32,901 nt of DNA, from positions 1 through 32,901 of the forward strand of contig NZ_MIJF01000019.1 of assembly GCF_001730235.1 (NCBI RefSeq), in the 5' to 3' direction. A model generated the notes under the pieces. It saw only the letters and a program-made list of their open reading frames with translations, had not been told where the DNA came from and made no database searches. Shown here piece after piece: positions 1 to 8,694 of this stretch (positions are counted from its first letter, which is position 1; every line of letters starts with the position of its first letter). Source of the stretch: Vulcanibacillus modesticaldus. GTDB lineage: Bacteria; Bacillota; Bacilli; Tepidibacillales; Tepidibacillaceae. The position numbers and the translations under genes are program-made.

Positions 1-241
1 TTAACAATCTTATTTACATGATTTATGCTACTGCTAATAAGTTAGATATTAATGTTAAACCTCATTAGGTTATTTTATTTCCTTTACAGCCTAATTGAAC
101 ATCCTCTATCAAGGCTCAGGCAGTCAAGCGCTCTCCTTGACGGGTTGAGTCTTGATAGAGAAACTATGAAAAGGCTGTAAGGTAAAAACATCTATTAACC
201 TATTCGTATTTTCTAATACCAATACTAGATGGCGAAGAGCC
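1..241. mobile_element. Left IS end, ISL3-like terminus (partial element)
   Basis: Positions 1-244 are an exact inverted copy of 32653-32896. The inner edge at 231-241 reads GGCGAAGAGCC, the complement of GGCTCTTCGCC, which resembles ISL3-family terminal repeats (GGCTCTTC...). The rest of the element would lie outside the window. A short open frame enters from the left edge and stops with TAG at 66-68 (codons from position 3, reading ...IYMIYATANKLDINVKPH). It could be the C-terminus of a transposase, but I cannot place it in a family. Between that stop and the IS end lies a large imperfect hairpin (104-128 with 136-160, outer stem 84-92 with 172-180). The repeat identity is certain; the ISL3 assignment is an inference from the terminus only. 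Confidence 0.6.
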
Positions 242-281
242 AAAAATTTTATTAAACAGATGGTAGATTTAATTATTTTTT

Positions 282-313
282 TATAATAGAATGATAAGTG
301 TAAAGACAGTTAT
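282..313 (+). promoter_or_regulatory. niaP promoter -10 and candidate NiaR operator
   Basis: A perfect TATAAT lies at 282-287, with no strong -35 upstream. Just downstream, 294-313 forms an interrupted palindrome ATAAgTGTAAAGACAgTTAT with TGT-4-ACA half-sites, overlapping the likely transcription start. From memory this resembles the TGT/ACA core of NiaR (YrxA) niacin-repressor sites in Firmicutes, and the downstream gene is NiaP-like. The palindrome is seen directly; the regulator is inferred. Confidence 0.45.
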
Positions 314-339
314 ATATACATAAGCTGTGAGGTGTTGAA

Positions 340-1548
340 ATGAGTAACAATAATCAATATAAAAAGCTAATTGGTGTCGCGGGGATAGGCTGGGCCTTTG
401 ATGCAATGGATGTTGGTTTGTTATCTTTTATTATGGTTGCTTTGGCCAATCAATGGGGCTTAACCCCTGTTGAAAAGGGATGGCTAGGGACAATTAATTT
501 AGTTGGTATGGCTATTGGTGCTACTTTAGGTGGGACGTTAGCAGACAAATATGGCAGAAAACCAGTCTTCATCTATACATTATTGGTATTTGGGATAGCT
601 ACAGCTGGTAGTGCCTTGGCTACCACGTTTGCAATAATGTTCGTTTTTCGTTTTATCATTGGACTTGGAATTGGAGCTGAATTGCCAGTAGCTTCCACTT
701 TAGTAAGTGAACACGCTCCGCAAAATGTACGAGGTAGAGCAGTAGTTTTGCTAGAAAGTTTTTGGGCTTTAGGTTGGATTATTGCAGCATTAATGGCCTA
801 TTTTGTTATTCCTAGTAGTGATTATGGATGGCGAATTGCACTTTTAATTGGCGGACTGCCAGCAATTTATGCTGCTGTAATTCGTAAACAAGTTCCCGAA
901 TCACCTGTTTATTTAGAAACAAAAAATCTAAAATCCGACAGACAAGCTATTATTAATGAAAACTTCACTGTACGAGATCTATTTACTAAGTATAGTAGAG
1001 AAACGATCACGCTTTGGACTATTTGGTTTGTTATTGCTTTTTCCTACTACGGAATGTTTTTATGGTTACCATCAGTTCTAGTTGGCAAAGGGTTTACTAT
1101 GATTCGCTCTTTTGAATATGTCCTATTAATGACCTTAGCACAAGTTCCAGGATATTTTACAGCTGCATATCTAGTAGAAAAATGGGGAAGAAAACCGGTA
1201 TTGATTACCTTTTTAACCGGTACAGCAATTAGTGCTTGGTTTTTTGGTGCTAGTGATGTGGCAAATCAGCTATTAATCTGGGGTTCACTATTATCTTTCT
1301 TCAATTTGGGAGCTTGGGGGGGGCTTTATGCATATACTCCTGAAAACTACCCAACAATGATCAGAGCAACTGGTTCCGGTGCAGCTGCAAGTTTTGGTCG
1401 CATAGGTAGTATTATTGCTCCTTTTTTAGTAGGTGCTTTAATTGCCAATGAAGTGGCCTATCAAAATATCTTTTTGATCTTTACAATTGCCATCTTTGCT
1501 GGAGTAATCGTCTTGTGGTTTGTCGGAAAAGAAACAAAAAATGTTTAA
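340..1548 (+). CDS. niaP: MFS transporter, NiaP/YceI-like (probable niacin uptake)
   Basis: A 402-residue 12-helix major facilitator of the sugar-porter-like branch, in the cytoplasmic membrane. The N-terminus (GVAGIGWAFDAMDVGLLSF) and the ELPVASTLVSE block near residue 115 closely match Bacillus YceI/NiaP nicotinate permeases as I remember them. MFS loop signatures occur twice: DKYGRKP near residue 69 and EKWGRKP near residue 283. The ATG at 340 follows a GAGGTG ribosome binding site. The gene is monocistronic, convergent with the rib operon, and shares a bidirectional terminator with it. A palindrome in the promoter fits control by NiaR and supports niacin as substrate. Related metabolite:H+ symporters of this branch transport aromatic acids, so the substrate is inferred. 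Confidence 0.75.
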   Translation: MSNNNQYKKLIGVAGIGWAFDAMDVGLLSFIMVALANQWGLTPVEKGWLGTINLVGMAIGATLGGTLADKYGRKPVFIYTLLVFGIATAGSALATTFAIMFVFRFIIGLGIGAELPVASTLVSEHAPQNVRGRAVVLLESFWALGWIIAALMAYFVIPSSDYGWRIALLIGGLPAIYAAVIRKQVPESPVYLETKNLKSDRQAIINENFTVRDLFTKYSRETITLWTIWFVIAFSYYGMFLWLPSVLVGKGFTMIRSFEYVLLMTLAQVPGYFTAAYLVEKWGRKPVLITFLTGTAISAWFFGASDVANQLLIWGSLLSFFNLGAWGGLYAYTPENYPTMIRATGSGAAASFGRIGSIIAPFLVGALIANEVAYQNIFLIFTIAIFAGVIVLWFVGKETKNV

Positions 1549-1560
1549 TTGACTAAAAAT

Positions 1561-1584
1561 TTAGCCCACCATCTGGTGGGCTAA
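1561..1584. terminator. Bidirectional terminator between niaP and ribH
   Basis: Perfect 10-bp stem: TTAGCCCACC (1561-1570), loop ATCT, GGTGGGCTAA (1575-1584), with A-rich sequence before and TTAATTATAATT after. It lies between convergent genes and can end both transcripts. Confidence 0.8.
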
Positions 1585-1588
1585 TTAA

Positions 1589-2050
1589 TTATAATTGCTT
1601 TAGTAAATTTGCCATCTCAATTGCCGTAACTCCCGCCTCAAATCCTTTGTTTCCTGCCTTTGTTCCAGCTCTTTCGATCGCCTGTTCAATTGAATCAGTA
1701 GTTAATACTCCAAAAACAACTGGAATATCCGCTTGCAAACTAACAGCTGCCACTCCTTTAGCCACTTCTGAGGCAACATAATCAAAATGTGGTGTTGCAC
1801 CTCGGATTACTGCACCTAAAGTAATTACCGCATCATATTTATTAGTTTGAGCCATTTTTTTTGCAGCTAAAGGTATCTCAAAAGCTCCTGGTACCCACAT
1901 AACCTCAATATCATTTTCTTCAACTCCATGTCTGATTAAAGCATCTTTAGCACCACTTAATAATTTGCCTGTTATAAATTCATTGAACCTCGAGATAACA
2001 ATCCCTACTCTTAATCCTGTTCCAACCAATTTTCCTTCATAAACTACCAT
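1589..2050 (-). CDS. ribH: 6,7-dimethyl-8-ribityllumazine synthase
   Basis: Condenses 5-amino-6-ribitylamino-uracil with dihydroxybutanone phosphate to lumazine, the penultimate riboflavin step. The 153 residues are full length for the family. Visible motifs include [12 protein letters not shown] (residues 20-31), [12 protein letters not shown] (54-65), the loop [12 protein letters not shown] (81-92) with the catalytic His, and [12 protein letters not shown] (113-124). The ATG at 2050 is preceded by AAGGAGA. It is the last gene of the ribD-ribE-ribBA-ribH operon, 25 nt after ribBA, and is followed by the shared terminator. Confidence 0.96.
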   Translation of the reverse strand: MVVYEGKLVGTGLRVGIVISRFNEFITGKLLSGAKDALIRHGVEENDIEVMWVPGAFEIPLAAKKMAQTNKYDAVITLGAVIRGATPHFDYVASEVAKGVAAVSLQADIPVVFGVLTTDSIEQAIERAGTKAGNKGFEAGVTAIEMANLLKQL

Positions 2051-2075
2051 AATTATCTTCTCCTTTAACTAAAAA

Positions 2076-3269
2076 TTATAAATTCAATAAATGCCCAAGT
2101 TTACTTTTTTTAGTCTCCAAATAACGTAAATTGTTTTGATTTGGTTCAATAATTAGAGGTACCCGTTCAACAATTTCTAAACCGTACCCTTCTAAACCTT
2201 TGATTTTGCGAGGATTATTTGTTAATAATTTTATTTTACGCACCCCAAGATCTTTTAAGATCTGTGCACCTATTCCATAATCTCGCAAATCGGCCGGAAA
2301 TCCTAGCTTATTGTTTGCTTCAACCGTATCATATCCTTGATCTTGTAACTGATATGCTCGTAATTTATTTATTAAACCAATACCTCTGCCTTCTTGACGC
2401 ATATAAAGTAAAACTCCACTACCCGCTTCTTCGATCTGTCTTAATGCCGCATGTAATTGAGGTCCACAGTCACAGCGATATGACCCGAAAATATCTCCTG
2501 TTAAACATTCAGAATGAACCCTAACTAAAGTCGGCTGGTCAGAAAGTATCTCTCCTTTTACTAAAGCTAAATGTTCCTTATCGTCTACATCGTTCGTATA
2601 GGCAAATACTCTAAAATCACCGTATTCTGTCGGAAGCTTCACCTCAACTTCTCGATGGACAAGTTTTTCCAATTTATTGCGATATTTGATTAAGTCCGCT
2701 ATAGTAACCATTTTTAAATTATGTTTTTCTTTTATCTTATTTAATTCTGGTACTCTAGCCATCGTACCATCTTCATTGATAACCTCACATATTACCCCAG
2801 CAGGATATGCCCCAGCCAATTTTGCTAGATCAACAGCAGCTTCTGTATGGCCTGCTCTTCTTAATACTCCACCTTTTTTCGCTACCAACGGAAAAATATG
2901 CCCTGGTCTTCGAAAATCACTTGCCCTTGTTTGGGAATCAATCAAAGCACGTACTGTATACGCACGTTCATAAGCAGATATACCAGTTGTGCAGCTTATA
3001 TGATCAATTGAGACTGTGAAAGCCGTTCCATGCTTATCTGTATTCTGGACAACCATTGGCGGTAAATCAAGCTCCTTTGAGCGTTCCTCAGTGATTGGTG
3101 CACAAACAAGCCCTCTCCCCTCTTTAATCATAAAATTAATTATTTCGGGTGTTACTTTCTCGGCAAGTGCAATAAAATCTCCTTCATTTTCACGGTCTTC
3201 ATCATCAACAACGATAATAACTTTACCGGCTTTCAAGTCAGAAATTGCTTCTTCGATTGTATTAAACAT
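2076..3269 (-). CDS. ribBA: Bifunctional DHBP synthase / GTP cyclohydrolase II
   Basis: Fusion of two enzymes feeding both branches of riboflavin synthesis. The N-terminal RibB half (about residues 1-200) makes 3,4-dihydroxy-2-butanone 4-phosphate from ribulose 5-phosphate and carries [10 protein letters not shown] (22-31) and RRPGHIFPL. The C-terminal RibA half (about 205-397) opens GTP. It shows the zinc-binding cluster [15 protein letters not shown], the RQEGRGIGL loop, and LTNNPRKI near the end. Length 397 aa is typical of fused RibBA. It lies 21 nt downstream of ribE in the same operon, so it is under the FMN riboswitch. Confidence 0.96.
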   Translation of the reverse strand: MFNTIEEAISDLKAGKVIIVVDDEDRENEGDFIALAEKVTPEIINFMIKEGRGLVCAPITEERSKELDLPPMVVQNTDKHGTAFTVSIDHISCTTGISAYERAYTVRALIDSQTRASDFRRPGHIFPLVAKKGGVLRRAGHTEAAVDLAKLAGAYPAGVICEVINEDGTMARVPELNKIKEKHNLKMVTIADLIKYRNKLEKLVHREVEVKLPTEYGDFRVFAYTNDVDDKEHLALVKGEILSDQPTLVRVHSECLTGDIFGSYRCDCGPQLHAALRQIEEAGSGVLLYMRQEGRGIGLINKLRAYQLQDQGYDTVEANNKLGFPADLRDYGIGAQILKDLGVRKIKLLTNNPRKIKGLEGYGLEIVERVPLIIEPNQNNLRYLETKKSKLGHLLNL

Positions 3270-3290
3270 AATTATTCCTCCTCAGCTTTC

Positions 3291-3947
3291 TTAAAAAAAA
3301 CCATTATCTTTTAAGAAGTTTTCCGTTATCTTGCCCGTATTTATTGAACCTCCGTTTAATAAATTCATAACTGCCTTTTCCACATATTTCCCTATCATAT
3401 CTACTTCAATATTTACTAAATCACCGATTCGCTTTCTGCCAAGATTAGTTGCTTGTAACGTATGAGGAATAATTGAAACAGAAAATTGTTCAAGAGATAC
3501 ATCAACTATCGTTAAGCTTATTCCGTCAATCGCTATTGAACCCTTTGGAACAAGATATTTTGCTAAGGATTGATCAATTCTAAACGATAACAAAATAGCA
3601 TTTTCTAGTTTTATTTTCTCTAAAAGTGTAGCAACTCCATCGACATGACCGGCAACAAAATGTCCTCCAAAACGTTTATTAGGAGTCATTGCTCTTTCTA
3701 AATTTACTACTGTGCCAATTTTTGCTTCACTTAAACTTGACTTATTCATCGTCTCGGGCATTACATCAACAGTAAAAAAATTGTCATTGTATGATGTTAC
3801 AGTTAAGCAAATACCATTGACTGCAATACTATCACCAAGCGATACATCAGCTAAAATATCTTTTGCTTCAATTGTTAAGACCATTGAATTGCCCGATCTA
3901 TCGATTTTGTTAATTTTACCTACTTCTTCAATCAAGCCTGTAAACAT
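3291..3947 (-). CDS. ribE: Riboflavin synthase alpha chain
   Basis: Dismutates two lumazine molecules to riboflavin plus the pyrimidine precursor. The protein has the tandem lumazine-binding repeats of the family. The first begins MFTGLIEEVG and contains VNGICLTV; the second contains GHFVAGHVDG and IDGISLTIV. I start it at the ATG at 3947, giving 218 aa: the family begins MFTGLIEE, and AAGGTG sits 6 nt upstream. An in-frame GTG at 3956 falls inside that ribosome binding site and is unlikely. The gene starts 12 nt after the ribD stop. The tail after the second repeat (ending NFLKDNGFF) is slightly long. Confidence 0.94.
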   Translation of the reverse strand: MFTGLIEEVGKINKIDRSGNSMVLTIEAKDILADVSLGDSIAVNGICLTVTSYNDNFFTVDVMPETMNKSSLSEAKIGTVVNLERAMTPNKRFGGHFVAGHVDGVATLLEKIKLENAILLSFRIDQSLAKYLVPKGSIAIDGISLTIVDVSLEQFSVSIIPHTLQATNLGRKRIGDLVNIEVDMIGKYVEKAVMNLLNGGSINTGKITENFLKDNGFF

Positions 3948-3959
3948 CATTATCACCTT

Positions 3960-5048
3960 CTAATATTTAGGATATCCCGTAATGCAAAAATCTTCCCCGA
4001 AACGTTCAAAGGTAACGTTATCTAGCAATAATGCATCATGCATATTAGCAATCCCTTTTCCAGCGATTACTGATGGTGCTTCTTGACCTCCAACTAGTTT
4101 TGGAGCAATAAAGGAAATGTATTTATCTACTAATTTTTGTTCAAATAAACTTCCAATGAGTGTAGCCCCACCTTCAACTAAAAGTGAAGTTACATGGTTA
4201 CTAGCTAAATATTTTAGTACGTCAACTAAGCAAACTTTTTCTTCGCTTTCCGTAACAATTACTTTTACCCCGAATTCCTCAATTTTCTTCTGCTTGTTTC
4301 TATCCACTTTTTTAGAGGTAAAAATCCACGTAACGGCTTGTTTGTCAGTTATTACTTTTGCTTCTAATGGTATACTTAACCTAGAATCAACAATTATTCT
4401 TAATGGATTTAGTCCTTCTACTTCTCTTCTGGTTGTCAATGAAGGATTATCTTTAATTATTGTTCCACTACCCACCATTATTGCATCATGTTCATGACGT
4501 AACTGATGTACGTACTCCCGAGCCAACTCACCTGTTATCCACCTACTACTTCCAGTATATGTTGCTATTTTCCCATCAAGGGTCATTGCTGTTTTAACGG
4601 TTACAAATGGCATTCGTTTGGTGATGTATTTGATAAACGCTTCATTTAACTTTTTAGCTTCAGCTTCTAACACACCAACATCTACTTCAATTCCTGCATC
4701 CTCAAGTATTTTGATCCCATTACCCGAAACCAAAGGATTGGGATCAAGCATTGCTACAACAACCCGTTTAACTTGTTCCTTAACGAGCCTAGCTGCACAC
4801 GGTGGTGTCTTGCCAAAGTGACTACAAGGTTCAAGGGTTACATAAACTGTACTACCTTTAGTTTCTTTTCCAGCCATATTAAGCGCTTGAACTTCTGCGT
4901 GAGCTTCACCAGCTTTTAAATGGGCACCCATGCCAATAATCCTGCCATCCTTTACTACTACAGCTCCCACAACTGGATTAGGTGATGTTTGTCCTTTAGT
5001 TTTTTTAGCCAAATCAATTGCTAGTTGCATAAAATATTGATCGTTCAT
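3960..5048 (-). CDS. ribD: Bifunctional pyrimidine deaminase/reductase RibD
   Basis: Deaminates and then reduces the product of GTP cyclohydrolase II. The N-terminal CMP/dCMP-deaminase-like domain (about 1-145) has the zinc site HAEV (residues 50-53) and PCSHFGKTPPCA (74-85). The C-terminal NADPH-dependent reductase domain (about 146-362) shows TVKTAMTLDGKIAT, SRWITG and LVEGGATLIG. The 362 aa are full length. The ATG at 5048 is preceded by AAAGGTGGGT. This is the first gene of the operon, immediately after the riboswitch-controlled terminator. Confidence 0.96.
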   Translation of the reverse strand: MNDQYFMQLAIDLAKKTKGQTSPNPVVGAVVVKDGRIIGMGAHLKAGEAHAEVQALNMAGKETKGSTVYVTLEPCSHFGKTPPCAARLVKEQVKRVVVAMLDPNPLVSGNGIKILEDAGIEVDVGVLEAEAKKLNEAFIKYITKRMPFVTVKTAMTLDGKIATYTGSSRWITGELAREYVHQLRHEHDAIMVGSGTIIKDNPSLTTRREVEGLNPLRIIVDSRLSIPLEAKVITDKQAVTWIFTSKKVDRNKQKKIEEFGVKVIVTESEEKVCLVDVLKYLASNHVTSLLVEGGATLIGSLFEQKLVDKYISFIAPKLVGGQEAPSVIAGKGIANMHDALLLDNVTFERFGEDFCITGYPKY

Positions 5049-5073
5049 GAATACCCACCTTTAATCTTAAAAT

Positions 5074-5106
5074 AAAAAAATCCCTAAAGCACAATACTTC
5101 AGGGAT
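5074..5106 (-). terminator. Riboswitch expression-platform terminator
   Basis: On the minus strand TCCCTGAAG, a 7-8 nt loop, then CTTTAGGGA followed by seven T (5080-5074). It lies between the FMN aptamer and ribD. FMN binding would favour this hairpin and stop transcription before the operon. Confidence 0.88.
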
Positions 5107-5165
5107 CAAATTCCAAAAGACATAGCGACACCAACGTCGTTATCCAACAGACGACACACTACTAG

Positions 5166-5306
5166 CATCTTCCTTCTCCCATCCAGACTTTAACTGTCGG
5201 TTTCGGAATCGCACCGAATCAACCAATTACAACCGAGTAATTGGGTCGCGGACTACAATAACTTGATTACCGCCGGTAGGGACTTTCACCCGACCCCGAA
5301 GGAATA
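5166..5306 (-). promoter_or_regulatory. FMN riboswitch (RFN element)
   Basis: The minus strand has the RFN core nearly as in Bacillus ribD leaders: CCTTCGGGGTCGGGTGAAAG at the 5' side, then CCCTACCGGCGGT, AGTCCGCGACCC, CCGACAGTTAAAGTCTGGAT and GGGAGAAGGAAGATG closing the multibranch junction. Two variable arms are present (AATTACTCGGTTGTAATT and GATTCGGTGCGATTCCGAA). It is followed by a terminator and ribD. Recognition rests on conserved aptamer sequence and position. Confidence 0.97.
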
Positions 5307-5333
5307 ATTAATCTTATTCAATTCTTCATGATC

Positions 5334-5362
5334 ATTATACTAAAAATTTTCGAATGTTTCTA
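5334..5362 (-). promoter_or_regulatory. rib operon promoter (candidate)
   Basis: On the minus strand a perfect TATAAT (5339-5334) lies about 28 nt upstream of the riboswitch. A weak -35, TAGAAA (5362-5357), lies 17 nt before it. Confidence 0.5.
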
Positions 5363-5382
5363 TATTTCTTTACAGCTGAAGT

Positions 5383-6780
5383 TTATTTTTTTTTACCTCT
5401 TTTTCTTTTGTTTTTAACTCTAATCGATTTATTTTTAGATTCATGTTTTTTATTTTTTAGTCGAATAGGTGATTCAGCAGTGAGCTTTATTGGTTCTGTA
5501 TTAGGTTCTTTAGTCAGTAATTTTATCGCTGCAGAAATTATTTTTACTGAATCTACTTCCTCAAGTAATTGTTCTGCCACTGCTTTATATTTAAGTAAAT
5601 CGTCATTTTCAATAACGTTAAAAATCTTCTCGATAACTAAACGTTGCTGACCTTCAATCGCTTCAGCCAAGGTTGGAATTGAACGACGCTCTAACTTCCG
5701 TTTTGTTACTCGCTCAATTAACCTTAATAAGTCTATCTCACGAGATGTAACAAAAGTGATCGCTAATCCCATTTTCCCAGCTCGACCAGTTCTGCCTATT
5801 CGATGTACGTAACTTTCTGGGTCTTGTGGTATATCAAAATTATATACATGGGTTACTCCACTAATATCTAACCCTCTAGCTGCAACATCAGTTGCCACTA
5901 ATACCTCTATAGTTCCCTCTTTAAATCTTCTAAGTACACTGTCGCGTTTTGCTTGGCTTAAATCACCATGTATGCCTTCAGCACTATATCCTCGTTTATT
6001 TAAAGCTTCAGATAATTCATCAACTCGCCGTTTTGTTCTGCCGAATACGATAGCTAACTCTGGAGATTGGATATCTAACAGTCGACATAAAACATCAAAT
6101 TTTTGTTTTTCACGCATTTCTATATAATGTTGTTCAACACTAGGAACCGTCACTTCTTTTGTTTTAATTTTGATTACTTCAGGTTCATTCATAAAGTTTT
6201 TAGCAAGCTCTTGGATTTGCTTCGGCATCGTAGCAGAGAAAAGCAAAGTTTGCTTGTCAGCAGGGATTTCACTTAAAATCAGTTGAATATCTTCAATAAA
6301 TCCCATGTTTAACATTTCATCCGCTTCATCAAGCACAACCATCTTGATAGCATTAAGTCTAATTGTTTTCCTCCGCATATGATCCATAAAGCGACCTGGA
6401 GTAGCGACTATGATCTGCGGTTTTTTCTTCAATGCCCTTATCTGACGATTAATGTCTTGACCACCATATATCGGTAGTGCACGAACTTGTTTATACTGAG
6501 CAATTTTATTTATTTCTTCTGCTACTTGAACTGCTAATTCCCTAGTTGGAGTTAAAACAATTGCTTGAATTTGAGCCTGTTGATCCTCAATATTTTCTAT
6601 CATTGGAATAGCAAATGCAGCCGTTTTTCCCGTACCTGTTTGTGCTTGGCCAATCAAATCTAATCCTTGCATCGCAATAGGAATTGCTTTTTCTTGAATT
6701 GGCGTAGCTTCTTCAAATCCCATCTGGCTTATCGCTTGAATAACCTGATGACTAAGTTTAAAATCATTAAATATTACCAA
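5383..6780 (-). CDS. cshA: DEAD-box RNA helicase, CshA-type
   Basis: ATP-dependent RNA helicase of the type that unwinds cold-stabilised structure and works in mRNA decay and ribosome assembly. Helicase motifs are in order: Q-motif [13 protein letters not shown] (22-34), AQTGTGKT (46-53), PTRELAVQV (77-85), TPGR (132-135), DEAD (154-157), SAT (186-188), [12 protein letters not shown] and [10 protein letters not shown]. The C-terminus ends in a Lys/Arg-rich tail, an RNA-binding feature of CshA. At 465 aa it is close to CshA proteins. The start is TTG at 6780 with AAGGAG 11 nt upstream; the codon before it is an in-frame stop and no in-frame ATG is close. It lies just downstream of csp, separated by a terminator, as a cold-response pair. 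Confidence 0.88.
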   Translation of the reverse strand: MVIFNDFKLSHQVIQAISQMGFEEATPIQEKAIPIAMQGLDLIGQAQTGTGKTAAFAIPMIENIEDQQAQIQAIVLTPTRELAVQVAEEINKIAQYKQVRALPIYGGQDINRQIRALKKKPQIIVATPGRFMDHMRRKTIRLNAIKMVVLDEADEMLNMGFIEDIQLILSEIPADKQTLLFSATMPKQIQELAKNFMNEPEVIKIKTKEVTVPSVEQHYIEMREKQKFDVLCRLLDIQSPELAIVFGRTKRRVDELSEALNKRGYSAEGIHGDLSQAKRDSVLRRFKEGTIEVLVATDVAARGLDISGVTHVYNFDIPQDPESYVHRIGRTGRAGKMGLAITFVTSREIDLLRLIERVTKRKLERRSIPTLAEAIEGQQRLVIEKIFNVIENDDLLKYKAVAEQLLEEVDSVKIISAAIKLLTKEPNTEPIKLTAESPIRLKNKKHESKNKSIRVKNKRKRGKKK

Positions 6781-6830
6781 CTACTATCATACTCCTTTTA
6801 TTTTGTTCTCTTATATATCATAAAATCTCC

Positions 6831-6869
6831 AAAAAAAGAGGCATTATTCCTAATTTTATGGAATATGCC
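6831..6869 (-). terminator. csp terminator
   Basis: On the minus strand GGCATATTCC (6869-6860), a 9-nt loop, then GGAATAATGCC (6850-6840) and seven T (6837-6831). Partial read-through would feed the helicase, whose start is only about 50 nt further. Confidence 0.8.
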
Positions 6870-6896
6870 TACTCCTTTTTACAATTATTTTATTTA

Positions 6897-7094
6897 TTAT
6901 AATTTAACAACGTTTGCAGCTTGATCTCCACGGTTTCCTTGGATAATTTCAAACTCAACGCGTTCGCCCTCTTCAAGAGTCTTAAATCCAGAACTTTGGA
7001 TAGCTGAAAAATGAACGAAAACATCGTCTCCATCTTCACGCTCAATGAAACCGAAACCTTTTTCAGAATTAACCCATTTTACTTTACCAACCAT
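6897..7094 (-). CDS. csp: Cold-shock protein (single CSD)
   Basis: A 65-residue single cold-shock domain that binds single-stranded RNA as a chaperone. RNP1 (KGFGFIE, residues 12-18) and RNP2 (VFVHFSAI, 25-32) are intact, and the protein has the usual length. The ATG at 7094 follows TAAGGAGGCC. The transcript has a leader of about 120 nt with extensive self-complementarity (see the leader feature), as in many cold-induced csp genes. It has its own promoter and terminator and is followed by the DEAD-box helicase. Confidence 0.95.
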   Translation of the reverse strand: MVGKVKWVNSEKGFGFIEREDGDDVFVHFSAIQSSGFKTLEEGERVEFEIIQGNRGDQAANVVKL

Positions 7095-7100
7095 CTTATT

Positions 7101-7180
7101 GGCCTCCTTAAAAAAATTATTGCTAAAATGCTGAAAACCAGAACAATATCTTCCGTCCTAAAGCATTTAACCAAGAGGCC
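7101..7180 (-). promoter_or_regulatory. csp mRNA leader with Shine-Dalgarno-masking stem
   Basis: In the minus-strand transcript GGCCTCTT (7180-7173) can pair with the ribosome binding site AAGGAGGCC (7109-7101). Inside this stem, AAATGCT (7168-7162) pairs with AGCATTT (7132-7126). The nested stems would hide the Shine-Dalgarno. The complementarity is seen directly; a temperature-responsive role is inferred from the gene and from known cspA leaders. Confidence 0.5.
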
Positions 7181-7222
7181 GTAAAATCGTTCTTTGTAAT
7201 CCATTGCATTTTTAACTTTTTA

Positions 7223-7250
7223 ATCATATCACATCAGGAAAAAAATGCAA
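7223..7250 (-). promoter_or_regulatory. csp promoter
   Basis: Minus strand TTGCAT (7250-7245), 16-nt spacer, TATGAT (7228-7223). It lies right after the his operon and predicts a leader of roughly 120 nt. Confidence 0.6.
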
Positions 7251-7255
7251 ATTTT

Positions 7256-7900
7256 TTATTTAATTTTATCCCTTCTAGTTGCTAATTCTTTCTTAATATC
7301 AGCAATGGTAACTCCTTCATTTACCATTAAAACTAATAGGTGATATACCAAATCGCTTAATTCATAAACTAATTCTTCCTTATTTTTATTCTTTGCTCCT
7401 ATTATTACCTCACTTGTTTCTTCTCCAACTTTTTTCAATATTTTATCTAATCCCTTATCGAACAAATAATTTGTGTAGGAATTTTCTTTCGGGTTTTCCT
7501 TTCTTCCCTCAATAATTTTATATAAGTCTGTTAAAATATCTTTGTTATTCTCTTCACTTCGAATAACCTCATTAAAAAAGCAAGAGTATTCACCCGTGTG
7601 ACAGGCTACATTCACTTGATCGACTAATAACAGAATCGTATCATGATCACAATCATAGGAAAAACCTTGTAGTTTTTGAATGTTACCAGATGATTCTCCT
7701 TTTTTCCATAACTTTTGCCTACTTCTACTGAAATAATGAACAACTTTTTCTTCTAAAGTTTTCTTAATAGCTTCTTCATTCATGTAAGCAAGCATCAATA
7801 CTTTATTGGTTTTTACATCTTGAGTTATCGCTGGGACTAATCCTTTTTCATCAAATTTAATTTCGGAAATTATCTTATTAATATCCAGGGTATTTCCCAC
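7256..7900 (-). CDS. hisIE: Bifunctional PR-AMP cyclohydrolase / PR-ATP pyrophosphatase
   Basis: Catalyses histidine steps 2 and 3. The N-terminal HisI domain (about 1-115) carries FDEKGLVPAI, the metal-site DCDHD and VACHTGEYSCFF with its zinc Cys. The C-terminal HisE domain (about 120-214) carries the NTP-pyrophosphatase motif GEETSEVIIGAKN and ELSDLVYHLLVLM. The fused 214-aa form is common in Firmicutes. It is the last his gene, 35 nt after hisF. No clear terminator follows before the csp promoter. Confidence 0.95.
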   Translation of the reverse strand: MGNTLDINKIISEIKFDEKGLVPAITQDVKTNKVLMLAYMNEEAIKKTLEEKVVHYFSRSRQKLWKKGESSGNIQKLQGFSYDCDHDTILLLVDQVNVACHTGEYSCFFNEVIRSEENNKDILTDLYKIIEGRKENPKENSYTNYLFDKGLDKILKKVGEETSEVIIGAKNKNKEELVYELSDLVYHLLVLMVNEGVTIADIKKELATRRDKIK

Positions 7901-7935
7901 CTTTCTCTTAAATTATTAATCAGCAATGAGAAATC

Positions 7936-8694
7936 CTAAAGCCTGATTTCGATGTTTTTTGAAGCTAAATATCTTTTAAGCTCTTCTATCTTGATCTCGC
8001 CAAAATGGAAAACTGAAGCTGCCAACACTCCATCAACATCAGCGTATGCTATTGCATTATAAAAATCTGACATCTCACCGGCGCCACCTGAAGCAATGAC
8101 AGGAACATTCACTGCATCAGTGATTTTTTTTAATAATTCAAGGTCGTAGCCATTTTTCATTCCATCCTCGTCAATACTATTAACGACGATCTCACCAGCT
8201 CCAAGTTCAACGCCCTTTTTAGCCCATTCAATAGCATCTAAATCCGTTTTCTTTCTACCACCGTTTATATATACACTCCAAGAACCTTGTTCATTTCTTT
8301 TAGCGTCAATCGATAAAACGACACACTGTGCACCAAATTTTAATGAAGCCTCTCTAATTAATTCCGGATTTTTAACAGCAGATGAATTAATTGAAACTTT
8401 ATCTGCTCCCCTTCTTAAAATATCTGTAAAATCCTCAATTGACGAGACTCCACCGCCAACACAAAATGGGATATTAATATTTTGCGCAACCTTTGATACA
8501 AATTCTAAAGAGATTTTTCTTTCTTCATTTGAAGCTGTTATATCATAGAATACAAGTTCATCCGCACCAACGTCACTATAATGCTTACCTAAAACTTCCG
8601 GCGAATCAACATCAACAATATTCGCAAATTTTTTCCCCTTAACTACTCTACCGTTCTTCACGTCCAAACATGGTATTATTCTTCTTGTAAGCAT
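7936..8694 (-). CDS. hisF: Imidazole glycerol phosphate synthase, cyclase subunit
   Basis: TIM-barrel cyclase that uses ammonia from HisH to turn PRFAR into IGP and AICAR. It shows the typical start [20 protein letters not shown] with catalytic Asp11, [16 protein letters not shown] and a second half-barrel with [13 protein letters not shown] (second catalytic Asp) and [10 protein letters not shown]. It is full length at 252 aa. The gene overlaps the end of hisA by 19 bp; its ribosome binding site (CAGGAGGCG) lies inside hisA, which implies translational coupling. Confidence 0.97.
   Translation of the reverse strand: MLTRRIIPCLDVKNGRVVKGKKFANIVDVDSPEVLGKHYSDVGADELVFYDITASNEERKISLEFVSKVAQNINIPFCVGGGVSSIEDFTDILRRGADKVSINSSAVKNPELIREASLKFGAQCVVLSIDAKRNEQGSWSVYINGGRKKTDLDAIEWAKKGVELGAGEIVVNSIDEDGMKNGYDLELLKKITDAVNVPVIASGGAGEMSDFYNAIAYADVDGVLAASVFHFGEIKIEELKRYLASKNIEIRL

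Noticed and set aside
2219-5650. Plus-strand open frames over the rib operon and helicase
   Set aside because: They are antisense shadows of well-supported minus-strand genes, lacking ribosome binding sites and family motifs.
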